Shown: positions 21,101 to 29,286, counted from the stretch's first letter. The stretch: 64,000 nucleotides of DNA from Pectobacterium wasabiae CFBP 3304 (GCF_001742185.1 NZ_CP015750.1:3100001-3164000), one strand, 5' to 3'. A program made the numbers and translations. The notes: generated by a model from the sequence alone, not told the origin.

Positions 21101-24100
21101 TACGGTAACATTGCTGGTTAAGGTACTGCTGTTCCCCGCCGCATCGCTCACATTAACCTGCAAGGCTGTGGTGCCGTTTGGCAGATTTTGCAGGCCGTTC
21201 ACAGGTAGAGAAATCGTCCAGTTACCTGCTGTATCGACGCTCCCTGTGTAAGTCACGCCGCCGAGCGTGGCGGTGATCGTTTGCCCTGGTGAGGCGATAC
21301 CGGTTGTTCCGCTGAGCGTCTGGATCACACCTGCTTCTGCGGCATTGAGTATGCCGTCGCTGAAAGGGGTGTTCAGCGTTAGCGACGGGGTGCTGTGGGT
21401 GAACACATCCAGAGTGCGACTGCCGCTCAATGCATTCCCTGCACTGTCTACCGTAGTGACTGTCAAGGTTGATGGACCATCGGCCAGCACTCTGACATCT
21501 GCCGAAGAGACGGTAATGCTCCAGGCTCCGTTTGGCAGAATGACATCAGCATAGCTTTTCCCGTTCAGCATGATCGTGACGGTCGTGCCTGCCGCCACAT
21601 TCTGGCTGCTGCCGTTAATGATCAGGTCTTGTGCCGCTTCGGTTTGATTCAGTTTGTCATCACCCGCAATGGTATCAATCGCGATACCGCTCAGCGAGGT
21701 ATTCACCGTAACCGTCTGGCTGAGCGTTGCTGGGTTACCGCTGAGATCGTTGACGCCAATCGTGACGGTATGGGGACCTTGCGCCAGATGAAGGAGATCG
21801 ACAGAGGGCACGCTGACGCGCCATTGACCGCTGCTGTCAACCGTTGTGGTGTAGGTATTGTCGCCGAGCGTCACGGTAATGCGCTGCCCAGCCTCGACGT
21901 TCAGGCTGCTGCCGCTGATGATTTGTGCGACGTTGATTTCACCACCGTCGATGATGTTATTGAGCGCGATGGCGTTGACGGTGAGCTGGGGCTGGTTGGC
22001 AGGGGTGGCATCCAGCGTTAGCGATCCTGTGCTGGTGGTGCTGTTGCCTGATGCGCTTGTCAACGTTGCCGTAATAACGTGATTACCATCGGCCAAAGCC
22101 TGAAGGTCGGTAGCAGGAATGGTGGTGCTCCAACTGCCGTCGATCTGAATCTGCGCCAGGTAATTTTTATTGTTGACGGTGACAATGACGGTGCGTCCGG
22201 CATCTGCTTGTAGCGCATGGCCGGAGAGCACTTGATCGTTCAAACTTTCGGCCGCGTTGATGATGCCGTCGCTGGTCAGAGGTTTTAGCGTCAGAAGAGG
22301 ACGAACCATATCGACGGTAACATCACGGGTGTTCTCTATGCTGTTGCCTGCGGTGTCGGTCGCCTCTACGCGGATGGTCTGCACGCCGGTTAGCAGAGAT
22401 TGCAGATCGGCGGCGGGAAGTGCCGTACTCCAGTTACCCTGATTATCCACGGTTGCCGTATAGGTTTTGCCGTTCAACGTGACAGTAACGCTTTGTCCCC
22501 CTCCGCTGATTCCGGTTTTCCCGGTCAGGTTCTGCCCGCTGGCTGATTCGATGATGTTGAGTATTCCGTCACCGAAAGGCTGATCAATGGTAGGTTGTGG
22601 CAGGTTATTAATATGGACATCAATAGTGCGGCTGGCTGTGACGGGAACATCGTTAGGGTTGGCGACGCTGGCGCTAATGGTTGCCGTGCCATCCGGTAAG
22701 GCAAGCAGGTCACTGCTGCCGATGGTGACGCTCCAACTGCCGTTTGCGGCAATCGTACCAGTATAGGTCTTGCCATTGAGCGTAACGGTAACGCTTTCTC
22801 CCGTGGTGACGTTGACTGTTGAGCCAGAAATGGTCAACGGTTGTGATGCTTCGAGGCGATTGAGCTGATTATCAAGCGCGACAATGCTGATGGAGATGCT
22901 GTCGTTGTTAATATCAACATCGGACCAGATTTCATGGTTCCCTTCATTACCCGCCATATCCGTGACTTGTGCCGATATCGATACCGTTCCCTCGCTAAGT
23001 TCTGCCATATGTTCAGCCGGAATCTCCACACTCCAGTCTCCATTGCTCTGAATGGTGGCGAAGTAGAACTTTTTGTTGAGCGTGATGGTTGCGACCTGAC
23101 CCATTTCCACATTCGAGCTGGAACCTGTTAGCCACTGGGTGACTTTGAGATCTGCCGCACTGATGACATTATTCTCATCAACAAACGCGTTAACGAAGAT
23201 CGTTGGCTGGAACGCAGGGTCTGCACTGAGCGTAATGGACTTCTCGACGTGAGTGGTATTCCCGACAGCATCGGTCAGCGAAGCGGATAGCGTGTAGCTG
23301 CCATCGACCATGCCGCGCAAAGCTGCCGTGGGTAAATCAATGCTCCAGTTGCCATTGTTGCCAACAACGCCGGTATAAAATTGTCCATCGAAAGCGATAA
23401 CGACGGTACGACCTGCTTCACTCACCGAAGCGGTGCCGTTGATGGCCTGATTGCTTTGTGATTCCACCAGATTAATGGTGTCATCGCCCGCAATCGTACC
23501 GATAGTCAGGGTCGGAGCCGTGAAATCGGTATGGCTGACAAACGTATGGCCAGCCTGATTACCTGCGGCATCTTGGGCGGTGACCAACAGCGTGTTGTTG
23601 CCTTCTGGCAACTGCTGGAGATCGACCGCAGGCACGGTGACTTTCCAGTTCCCTGCTGTATCAACCGTCCCCGTATAAGACTTACCACCCAAAGATAAGG
23701 TGATACTTTGCCCTGCGCCGCTGATACCGGTGTGGCCAGTAATCGTCTGGCTGACCAGCGCCTCTGCGCCGTTTAGTGAACCGTTGCCGAATGGGGTATC
23801 AATCGTCGGTTGTGGCAGGCTATGAATGTGAACGCCGAGGGGATGGCTGTCGGTTACGGCAGCACCCCCCGCAACACTAACGCTGGCGGTTACGGTAGCA
23901 TTGCCGTCTGGCAGAAGCTGGAGATCGGCGCTGGGGATTTGCAGCGTCCAACTGCCGTCAACTGCGACAGTGGTGGTGTAATTTTTCCCATTCAGCGTAA
24001 CGGTAACCGTCTGTCCCGCAGGAACATTAGCGGTATTACCGCCGATCGCCAGCGGCTGGAGTGATTCTGCCCGGTTTAACAGGTTATCGTTGGCGACGAT

Positions 24101-26767
24101 GTTGATGGCGATGCTGTCGCCAGATTTATCGACGCTGATGTCACGGCTTCCGCTTGCTGCGTTGCCCGCCTTGTTACTCACATTAACGCTAATGCTGTGC
24201 GCACCGTCCGCCAGCAGGGCGATATCCACCGTTGGAACATTGATGTTCCAGACACCGCCGGATTGCACGGTAGCAAGATAGGTTTTGCCATTCAGCGTGA
24301 TGGTGACAATTTGCCCCGCTTCAACGTTGGCCGTCGTTCCGCTTAACTGCTGGCTAACTTTTGCCTCTGCACCATTAACAATATTATCTCCCGCGACGTT
24401 ATTTATCGTAATCGCGGGGGGCGTCGCTACGCCGCTGTCAATCGTCAATGGGTGTGTGACCGTTGTGGTGTTGTCAGCGGCATCCGTCAGCGTAACGGTC
24501 AGATTCTGGTTGCCATCTGCGATAGCCACCAGATCGGCCGTTGGCAGAGTGATACTCCAGTTTCCGTCGTTGCCGACGGTGGTGGTGTAGGATTTGGCGT
24601 TCAGCGTCACGGTGACCGTGCGACCCGCTTCGCTGAGTGATGCTGTTCCGCTGACGATCTGATCGACCACCAGCTCCATGCCGTTGAGGATGTTGTCCTG
24701 AGCGATGGCGGAGACCGTGAGCGTCGGTGGTGTTGTATCCACGCTGATATTCTGTGTCGCTGTGGTTTCGTTGCCAGCGATATCGCGGACCACAATCTCC
24801 AGCACGCTGACGTTACCCGATGGCAAGTTTTGCAGCACATCTTTAGGTATCGTGACCGTCCAGTGCCCGTTGGTATCTACCGTTCCGGTAACGTAATATC
24901 CTCCGATTGTCAGGCTGACGGTTTGGCCTCGGCCGCTGATCCCGGTTTCCCCACTGATGACCTGATCCTGTGCCGCTTCGGCTCCGTTTAATACGCCGTC
25001 GGTGAAAGGTGGTGTCAGCGTGATGGAAGGAAGCGTATTGATGTGTACATCCAGCGTGTGGTCGACGGTGACGGTTTCCCCGCTGATCCCTTGTACGCTG
25101 GCAGTAATGGTCTTGCTGCCATCGGTCAGAATAAGTAGGTCGGCGCTAGGGATGTCCACAGACCATTTGCCGTCTGCTCCCGTTGTCGCGATGTAGGACT
25201 TTCCGTTCAATGTGACGGTGACGGTTTGTCCGGCGGAAACGTTGGCTGTGGTGCCATCAATCGTTAGCGGCTGTCCTGCCTCTAAAGCATTCAGGCGATT
25301 ATCAAATGAGATGATGCTGATGTTGACCGCTTCAGCGTTGGTATCCACGGTGATGACTTGCGGAGGTAGCGTAGTGGTGTTGCCCGCTTTATCCGTTAAT
25401 GATGCCACCAGATTGTAAGTGCCGTTAGTCAGCACTTGAATATCGCCGGAAGGGATGAAAACGCTCCATGCACCGTCGCTCTCTACGGTGGTGGTATAGG
25501 TGACGCCGTTGAAGGTCACGGTCACGGTCTGACCGACATCCGCTATCGACGCCGTACCGGAGATGAATTGTGAGGATTGCAGTTCATCAGCGGTAACCAG
25601 ATTGTTTCCGGTAAACGGTGACAGAGAGAGTTCCGGCGGCGTGGTGTCAACAATAATGATGCGGTTGACCACAGTGATATTGCCCGCATCATCGCTAACC
25701 GTAAACGATAGCGCGTGTTCGCCTTCAGTCAGCGCTCGTAGATCTGCGGCAGGAACGGTTAGCGTCCAGTCGCCGGCTGCATTAATGAGGGTGGTATAGG
25801 TTTTGCCATTCAGCGTGATGGTGACACGCTCTCCCGCTTCGCCCGTGCCGTTGAGCACCTGACCGTTTGCCAACTCCCCAACGGTGAGGTAATTATCGCC
25901 GGTAAATTTATCAACGGTTAAATGCGGTGGTAGGGTATCAATGGTGAGATCGAGGGTTTTCTCGTGGATGATGCCGTTCGTGCCCGGCACGCTGACTTTT
26001 AATGCATAAATGCCGTCTTCCAGCCCGGTAAAGGCATCGGCTGGCAGAGTAAATTGCCATGTACCGTCGGCAGCCGTTGTGGTGGTGTAAACCACGCCGT
26101 TCAGCGTGATGGTGACGGTTTGCTCTGCGCTGACGCCGGTGGTTTTCCCACTGAGGATATGAGGCAGTCCTATCTCGGCACGGTTCAGCCCGTTATTGCC
26201 AGCGAAGGCATCAATGGTTAAGGGTTCCGGCTGTGGTGGAGGCGTGGTGTTGTTGTCATTGCTCGATGATGCTGCCGCGACAGCGACTCCAGCGACGGCG
26301 GCTCCGCCGAGAGCGATAGGTCCTAGAATGCTACCCAACGTGGCGGCCGATAGCGTGCTGGTGGTACTGCCAATCAGTAATGACGCCATGTCGCCCAATG
26401 TGGCGTATTCTGGCGTAAGGGCAATGGCCTCTCCTGCTAGCGTCGCACCTTCTGCGGCCGCCGCGCCGGAGAATTGTGCATGGATAAGCCGAGTGCCATC
26501 ATCAAAAATCAACTCACTGTGATAGCCTGCGGCGTCCAGGGTGAAGAAGCTTTCATAGCGGACGGTTGTGCCGTCTTTCATGTGCAAGATAAGATCGTCG
26601 CCGATACGCTCGTAGCGAGCCACCATGTCTGGTGTGCCAGAGATCCTTACAGTGCTGCTTTCCAGCAATTCGACATGTGTTGCACCCTGAGGGACTGCAC
26701 TGATGAACTGACCATCATGACGCGACAGGATATTTGCATTTCCCGCAATAATATTCATTTCTGACAT
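12158..26767 (-). CDS. giant Ig-repeat biofilm adhesin, BapA/LapA type, type I secreted
   Basis: A single uninterrupted frame of 4869 codons. Residues 1-130 form a BapA-prefix-like domain (ERIGDDLILHMKDGTTVRYE), followed by a Gly/Ala-rich hydrophobic stretch (about 142-168) and an Asn/Pro linker. From residue 182 I count 44 tandem Ig-like domains of about 101 residues, each with the frame GQTVTVTLNGKxYxxTV, GxWSVxIPxxDL, LxDGxxxITxxVTDxAGN and VDTxPP. The last 150 residues carry two RTX-like turns (GSEGDD, HIDGGDGIDTLVLDG) and end in a hydrophobic type I secretion tail (LLVNMV). Function by family: cell-surface adhesin for biofilm or host attachment. The exporter genes lie directly downstream. 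No LapG/LapD-like release genes are in the window. Confidence 0.93.
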   Translation of the reverse strand: MSEMNIIAGNANILSRHDGQFISAVPQGATHVELLESSTVRISGTPDMVARYERIGDDLILHMKDGTTVRYESFFTLDAAGYHSELIFDDGTRLIHAQFSGAAAAEGATLAGEAIALTPEYATLGDMASLLIGSTTSTLSAATLGSILGPIALGGAAVAGVAVAAASSSNDNNTTPPPQPEPLTIDAFAGNNGLNRAEIGLPHILSGKTTGVSAEQTVTITLNGVVYTTTTAADGTWQFTLPADAFTGLEDGIYALKVSVPGTNGIIHEKTLDLTIDTLPPHLTVDKFTGDNYLTVGELANGQVLNGTGEAGERVTITLNGKTYTTLINAAGDWTLTVPAADLRALTEGEHALSFTVSDDAGNITVVNRIIIVDTTPPELSLSPFTGNNLVTADELQSSQFISGTASIADVGQTVTVTFNGVTYTTTVESDGAWSVFIPSGDIQVLTNGTYNLVASLTDKAGNTTTLPPQVITVDTNAEAVNISIISFDNRLNALEAGQPLTIDGTTANVSAGQTVTVTLNGKSYIATTGADGKWSVDIPSADLLILTDGSKTITASVQGISGETVTVDHTLDVHINTLPSITLTPPFTDGVLNGAEAAQDQVISGETGISGRGQTVSLTIGGYYVTGTVDTNGHWTVTIPKDVLQNLPSGNVSVLEIVVRDIAGNETTATQNISVDTTPPTLTVSAIAQDNILNGMELVVDQIVSGTASLSEAGRTVTVTLNAKSYTTTVGNDGNWSITLPTADLVAIADGNQNLTVTLTDAADNTTTVTHPLTIDSGVATPPAITINNVAGDNIVNGAEAKVSQQLSGTTANVEAGQIVTITLNGKTYLATVQSGGVWNINVPTVDIALLADGAHSISVNVSNKAGNAASGSRDISVDKSGDSIAINIVANDNLLNRAESLQPLAIGGNTANVPAGQTVTVTLNGKNYTTTVAVDGSWTLQIPSADLQLLPDGNATVTASVSVAGGAAVTDSHPLGVHIHSLPQPTIDTPFGNGSLNGAEALVSQTITGHTGISGAGQSITLSLGGKSYTGTVDTAGNWKVTVPAVDLQQLPEGNNTLLVTAQDAAGNQAGHTFVSHTDFTAPTLTIGTIAGDDTINLVESQSNQAINGTASVSEAGRTVVIAFDGQFYTGVVGNNGNWSIDLPTAALRGMVDGSYTLSASLTDAVGNTTHVEKSITLSADPAFQPTIFVNAFVDENNVISAADLKVTQWLTGSSSNVEMGQVATITLNKKFYFATIQSNGDWSVEIPAEHMAELSEGTVSISAQVTDMAGNEGNHEIWSDVDINNDSISISIVALDNQLNRLEASQPLTISGSTVNVTTGESVTVTLNGKTYTGTIAANGSWSVTIGSSDLLALPDGTATISASVANPNDVPVTASRTIDVHINNLPQPTIDQPFGDGILNIIESASGQNLTGKTGISGGGQSVTVTLNGKTYTATVDNQGNWSTALPAADLQSLLTGVQTIRVEATDTAGNSIENTRDVTVDMVRPLLTLKPLTSDGIINAAESLNDQVLSGHALQADAGRTVIVTVNNKNYLAQIQIDGSWSTTIPATDLQALADGNHVITATLTSASGNSTTSTGSLTLDATPANQPQLTVNAIALNNIIDGGEINVAQIISGSSLNVEAGQRITVTLGDNTYTTTVDSSGQWRVSVPSVDLLHLAQGPHTVTIGVNDLSGNPATLSQTVTVNTSLSGIAIDTIAGDDKLNQTEAAQDLIINGSSQNVAAGTTVTIMLNGKSYADVILPNGAWSITVSSADVRVLADGPSTLTVTTVDSAGNALSGSRTLDVFTHSTPSLTLNTPFSDGILNAAEAGVIQTLSGTTGIASPGQTITATLGGVTYTGSVDTAGNWTISLPVNGLQNLPNGTTALQVNVSDAAGNSSTLTSNVTVARTPPTLTTASFAIDNILNSAEVLSNQLLTGTASLSSAGQTVTATLNGKSYSGTVGNDGTWSISIPSADLSTLSDGNYNIVTRLTDVAGNTATTTQTVGVDASPLNAPVITIGTFAGNNIIDGAEARISQVLSGTSRNVEQGQTVTISLNGKAYTAQVLSNGNWSTTISDTDMALLVNGSQTITVNVSDVSGNTATSSSIVTINTNASGLSIAPITGDNQLNVQEAANGITINGSAVNVAPGTTINVILNGKTYPAQVQPDGTWSAAIQSGDLQALGDGVITVHVTAVDQAGNTLSGSQQLGVSIHNPPVASLNMPFSNGYLNLSDAQAGQTLSGTTGLHGAGQTVSITIGSTVYSGTVDSNGNWSLQLPSSALTGLADGILNISVTVSDAAGNTSTVQGSASVDLTPPVLTINPISTDNIINIAESLLPLEITGTSPVNDSGRPIIVNVTINGQIYQGLAQADGTWSVTVSAGDLQNMPNGITAITATLTDAAGNTGTVSHSITLDTDPAKAPILTIATLSTDDYLNLTESGQPLTIAGSSQNVEQGQQVTITLNNQTYFATVGANGSWSVQVSATDVGNVPDGKQTVSASVTDVSGNPGSATHFITVITDAANLPSIAIATLSGDDIISTQSSQFDLLISGSTTNVQVGQRVTVMLNSKTYLAIVGADGNWSTTVPASDVQNLPQGSQNVTATVSDIAQNSETTTHPFTVDTVPPLLSIDMLADTSDIGLADALAGLPLSGKAEAGLQVTIKVGTAVYSAVADSNGIWQIAIAANDLLALGDGVKTLAASVTDGAGNASATSIDITLKTQSLPTLTLNSLYDNNVLTTSELATATTIGGSYTNLPVGTAIQITIGAYTVTGVTLAGGLWSATIPANALSILADGNMQVSVTVTDSAGNTGSASGMLDVVIHTNFAISINTPFIDGALNQAESTVDQLLTGTTGLTDPGQSVSISVTNGTITTTYNATVAANGQWNVTLPAADLSALGDGTHTINVTVTDHASNTGIGSGTFTSVIVGVPVATLDTPFGDGKLSLADALPGGTLSGQTGLTSNVGQTVSVSINGTSTQATVNADGSWSLPLDSTTLINMPDGTATFSVTVTDAVGNTSSASATADILTTTLPAATLDLPFGDGILNTTEILTIQSLTGKTGITGVGQNVIITLINKTTLAETTFTATADGLGSWSRDLSPADLAIFTEGNYSLAVTVTDRVGNTNTSTPRDISAALTLPAPTVDAQPFGTDGILSSAEAASALIFSGRTQISGSGQGVKLEIDLNGIRYAAAVDNAGNWSVTLPPNALNSLVDGQHTITVTAVDAAGNVGSTPIIFNSDLTPPAITLNTPFDDGYLNIVEAATLAGRTLSGNAGDAVSVNVSFGGQPLIVQLSGGIWTAALTPVQLALLADGTHNITITAEDSIGNSATLNSQAILAVQAAPTLTINPFAGPDGLDYAESHTTQTVSGTSTGLAIGQNVTIWLNNVDYTAKILADGTWSVNIPSAALQVLANTQYTITADATDKAGNPAAQASVGFNVNLTQPSMTMVIDPIAGDDIINAAEVNGNVTISGRAAGMSMAPVTVFIGGVPLFTTTDINGFWQIPIPASTYFTTNGNISVTATVTIMPAITSTKTVLVDTVAPDLDIVAFAGNNVLGGTEASTEQAITGTASLTDAGQIVSISLNGKAYSAQVSVTGTWSVNVPAADLAQLTDGAHTITATLTDKAGNTTTDTQVVTVDTAIPLLSVTLFDDNILTLAEALAGGVITGTGEIGATVTLTAGPLTGTTTVGPDGTWTIPVLSVDLQSLADGVQVIGVTLTDTSGNTTHLDATLDVALNKTLGAGINDIFGNDGILNLAESLVTQVISGNATGDTLGAKVQVTVLGTTVEGTVGANGAWSVALAPNLFTGLSNGLLAVNVDIVDSHGNVKNQLVNIDVLKSLPVIDSVLAFTDGALNAADVTTSQIISGVVSNVNIAAGASVTVTLGNTIYAGITVGAGGAWSLSVPALALQALQDGTLALGVAVTDHAGNTTSQIVNVPTIIKNLPSITLNPVFSDSVLNLGDLLVNQTLSGTATGLAGRTITLSIAGSQIATATVGTDGKWSVAVTPSVLGVLQGLGSGDFTVTAAATDSVGNSTSIGAGIKFDFAQPVITLNPIFGGDGFINAAEALVAQTIGGVVTNAAVGSQVTVTLGSKTFLSTVGAGGAFSLTLQPSDLSALADGNTTLGVSVTNASGNIGTVNNAINIIAKNLPTISLGSLFGGDGFLNAAEAALTQTISGTTTNAIAGSSVVIRIGTLTLNATVGNDGTWSTSVTPLQLSGLANGNLTVSATVTDPAGNSNGISTGLNVSLLPPTITLNPLFNGGVLDLSSLLSAQTISGTTANVTAGTTINVTLGSKSYTTTIGANGSWSLPIPSLDLKALTDGATNVSVRVVDAAGNVGERTGALNVAINAQPTLTLNPLFGGDGLLNAIEAAAGQIISGTSTNAVGSTIQISLGTKSYSAVVQSNGSWSVSLPSLDLNNLTDGTLSLSASLTNAAGKSASAGISVGVGVHTLPTVSLGSLFGGDGYLNLAEAGINQIISGTTTHAAGGSVTLTVGGLVLSAAVASNGTWSISVPSANLLNIADGNLTVGVTVTDRYGNTNNASSNVIVKTHQLPLLGIDAVGSLIGNTVGLLANGITISGASRYVQQGAKVNVTLLGQTLQGTVGADGKWNAHFTSSLLGINIFNVGAILSALLGTAVEASVTDQAGNFTGVSAGLTSGIILGLPLMSMMALDTDDSSLAQVASLSSEQLNTGESTDVQPLHVSSKMAAATLSETQTIDNNARTEIEDSAYAIGGVVISLADGSVQTGTEITGSEGDDLITLSTFDFTHIDGGDGIDTLVLDGTELNLDLTALGLKIDNVEIFDLGQNGTNSITLDLDRALNVTDRPEDDLLIVGGEGSKVNLIPGEGAWSTVGQRDIDGQHFDVYHHSSLDSASNLGDVLVQQGLLVNMV
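12866..26224 (-). repeat. 44 tandem Ig-like domain repeats in the adhesin
   Basis: About 13.4 kb encode 44 domains of roughly 303 bp. The copies are well diverged at the DNA level, which helps explain why the array is stable and assembled cleanly. Domains 4-23 (about 19,250-25,330) show a four-domain periodicity; domains 36-43 form a separate subfamily with LFGGDGxLNxAEA openings. Confidence 0.9.
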
Positions 26768-27529
26768 GAAATAGCCTCTTACTTATCTGCAACCATTGTC
26801 TGGATACATCCTCCGGCAGAACGGTGCCGCAGCGGGGGACGTATAGGTGTATACGCAACCAAAGAGGGAGCGCAAAAGCAGACCTGGTTTATAAAAAGTA
26901 AAGCATGGCTAAATTAAATAGTGCGTCAGCCCCTTTCCATGGAGAGTTTTTTACGGCATAGGATTTATCCGATTCTTGATATTTATAGGTGTGACCTAAC
27001 TAAAAATCCAATTTTTTTGAAATGTTTTGAAAATAAAAAATGCATAGCAAAATTCTTGCTTAATAAGCGATTTTTATTGGTTTGTTTTTTAATTTAATTA
27101 TTATATTGCTAATTATAATGGCGAATTACCATCGCCATTACATTTGTAATAGCTTTGTGATGTGTTCTTTGTACAGGTTGGGGGTGAGGGTGGTGGTACG
27201 TTTGCCGCAGAAATTGTGTTTTTAATGATGTGTATTGTATCAATTTGTGTCTTTTGTTTTTGGTGGTGTGTTGCCAGCGTTAACGACGTTTGTCGTAAGG
27301 TGTGATGATGGTAATAGGTGATTATTTATTATTGTTTTTAATGTTTTTATTTCCAGTACATTCTTCCTAAAACATTTTTTCTAAGACACGGACTGACGGT
27401 TGCATTTGTAGATTTTGGAACGTTCAACGTTGAAGTGAGGCTGGATATGAGAATTATTCTTGATATCACGGTCATCCCCATTACACTGCGGGCAATCGTA
27501 ATTGTTTTCATTATAGAGATTAGGTTGTT
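26768..27529. promoter_or_regulatory. 762 bp AT-rich region between adhesin and yojI genes
   Basis: No convincing gene; a 70-codon minus-strand frame at 27347-27559 overlaps the yojI start and has no family features. The region is AT-rich (notably 27000-27120) and must hold the divergent promoters. Two inverted repeats are visible: AATGGCGA-N7-TCGCCATT at 27117-27139 and ACGAC-N4-GTCGT at 27283-27296. A long leader of this kind is common upstream of tightly regulated surface adhesins, but no known operator is recognisable. Confidence 0.55.
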
Positions 27530-29175
27530 ATGGAGTTGCTCCGCATTGTTTACCAACAATACCGTTGGCCATTTCTTGCCGTTATTGTTTTAAGTTTACT
27601 GAGTGCCGCGTTGGGTATTGGGCTGATTGCCTTTATCAATCTGCAATTGATTGAAACGGTCAATCAGTCATTGAGCGTATTGCCACAATTTCTGGGGTTA
27701 CTGCTGCTTTTGATGGGCGTGACGCTGGTATCTCAACTGGCGTTGACCACGCTCGGGCACCATTTTGTTTATCGCCTGCGTGGGCAATTTATCAAGCGTA
27801 TTCTGGACACCAATATTGCGCGTATTGAACAGATTGGTAGTGCGCAACTGCTTGCCAGTCTGTCCAGTGATATCCGCAATATCACGATTGCATTTGTGCG
27901 GCTGCCGGAGCTGATTCAGGGCATCGTGCTTACCCTCGGCTCAGCGGCTTATCTGGCGTGGCTCTCTCCCAAAATGCTGGTGGTTACATCTATCTGGATT
28001 GTGGTGACCCTCTGGGGGGGTTTATGCTGGTTTCCCGTGTGTATCGCCATCTTACCCGGGTTAGGGAAGCGGAAGATCGCCTCCAGAAAGATTACGAAAC
28101 CGTGATTAACGGGCGTAAGGAACTGGCGCTCAATCGGGAACGGGCGCAGAAACTGTATGAAGAGGTTTATCAGGCTAATGCGCAGGATTACCGACAGAAT
28201 GTCATTCGTGCCGACACCTTCCATCTCAGCGCGGTGAACTGGTCGAACATTATGATGCTGGGTGCGATTGGCGCCGTTTTTTTCATGGCAAACAATCTCG
28301 GTTGGGCGGATACCAATGTTGCTGCGACATATTCACTCACGCTGCTTTTTTTACGGACGCCGATGCTACAGGCTGTTGGTGCACTGCCGACGCTGTTGAG
28401 TGCGCAAGTCGCGTTTAATAAGTTGAAACGTCTCGATCTGGCGGGTTATCAGGACGCTTTTTCCTCGGTGGTGGCTCCTGCTGATTGGCACACGTTGGAA
28501 TTACGTGATGTGGTATTTCGCTATGACGATTCCAAATTTGAAATTGGGCCAATCAATCTGGTGATAACGCGTGGCGAACTGGTGTTTCTGATTGGCGGGA
28601 ATGGGAGCGGGAAATCGACGCTGGCGATGCTGCTGACAGGGCTTTATGCCCCCGTTTCCGGTACGTTATTGCTCGATAACCACCCCGTTACAGCGGAAAC
28701 ACGAGGGGATTATCAAAAGCTATTTTCTGCCATTTTTACCGATTTCCACCTGTTTGGGCAGATGATGGGGCCGCAGGGAACGGAGCCGGATACCGCGTTG
28801 GTTGATGAATGGCTGGATCGCTTGAATATGCGGCATAAGTTGACGCTGGAGAATCATCGGGTAATGAATTTACAGCTCTCACAGGGGCAGCGTAAGCGCG
28901 TAGCACTACTGCTGGCCGTTGCCGAACAGCGGGACATCCTATTGTTGGATGAATGGGCTGCCGATCAGGATCCGCAATTCCGTCGCGTATTCTATCTTGA
29001 GCTGTTACCACAGTTGCGTGCATTGGGAAAAACGATTGTGGCGATTAGCCATGACGATCACTACTTTGAACATGCCGATCGCCTGCTTGAAATGCATCAG
29101 GGTACGCTGTCAGAACTGACGGGCGCAGCGCGTGAACAGGCCTCGCAGGATGCTATCGCGCAGATTAGTCGCTAG
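27530..29175 (+). pseudogene. yojI: YojI-type ABC exporter, frameshifted in a G-run
   Basis: Read with one correction, this is a 548-residue cyclic-peptide/YojI-family ABC exporter, nearly the length of E. coli YojI (547), which exports microcin J25. The first frame (27530-28105) carries the membrane domain up to VVTLWGG, then runs into unrelated residues. The continuation [14 protein letters not shown] is in the next frame and goes on through [20 protein letters not shown], Walker [19 protein letters not shown], signature-like [14 protein letters not shown] and Walker [14 protein letters not shown] to 29175. The shift lies at seven G's (28014-28020) where eight restore the frame. Sequencing error, phase variation or a true pseudogene are all possible; identical defects in yegU and yegV favour the first. 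Confidence 0.9.
28014..28020 (+). other. G7 homopolymer at the yojI frameshift
   Basis: Seven consecutive G's; eight are required to join the two yojI frames as W-G-G-F-M-L-V, the reading conserved in E. coli YojI. Confidence 0.9.
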
Positions 29176-29203
29176 CGCAAATCTGTGAGTCTGAGCATCG
29201 CGC

Positions 29204-29219
29204 TGTGAGTCACGACACA
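29204..29219. promoter_or_regulatory. CRP-like site upstream of ansB
   Basis: TGTGA-GTCACG-ACACA matches 9 of the 10 conserved bases of TGTGA-N6-TCACA. It is centred about 170 bp before the ansB ATG and about 72 bp upstream of the start expected from a weak promoter at 29249-29277 (TTAATT, 17 bp, TTATAA). CRP activation of ansB is known in E. coli. Confidence 0.45.
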
Positions 29220-29286
29220 CCGTTAGCGTGAAGTCTGACAGGCATATGTTAATTCGTTGAATTCTGGGGCATTATAAGCGCCAATG

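Noticed and set aside
12866..26224. Regularly spaced repeats as a CRISPR-like array
   Set aside because: The ~303 bp period encodes protein domains in one open frame; there are no short identical repeats with unique spacers and no cas genes.
26440..26480. Ala-rich GAAAAEG at adhesin residues 101-107, near the position of the LapG cleavage site in LapA
   Set aside because: It lacks the following Gly/Val of the di-alanine recognition motif, the domain is BapA-like and not a LapA retention module, and no LapG/LapD is in the window.
27347..27559. 70-codon minus-strand frame upstream of yojI
   Set aside because: Overlaps the yojI start, shows no family features and lies in AT-rich regulatory DNA.
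28014..28020. Programmed ribosomal frameshifting in yojI
   Set aside because: No classical slippery A/U heptamer or downstream structure is evident, E. coli YojI is a single frame, and two other genes have the same G-run defect.
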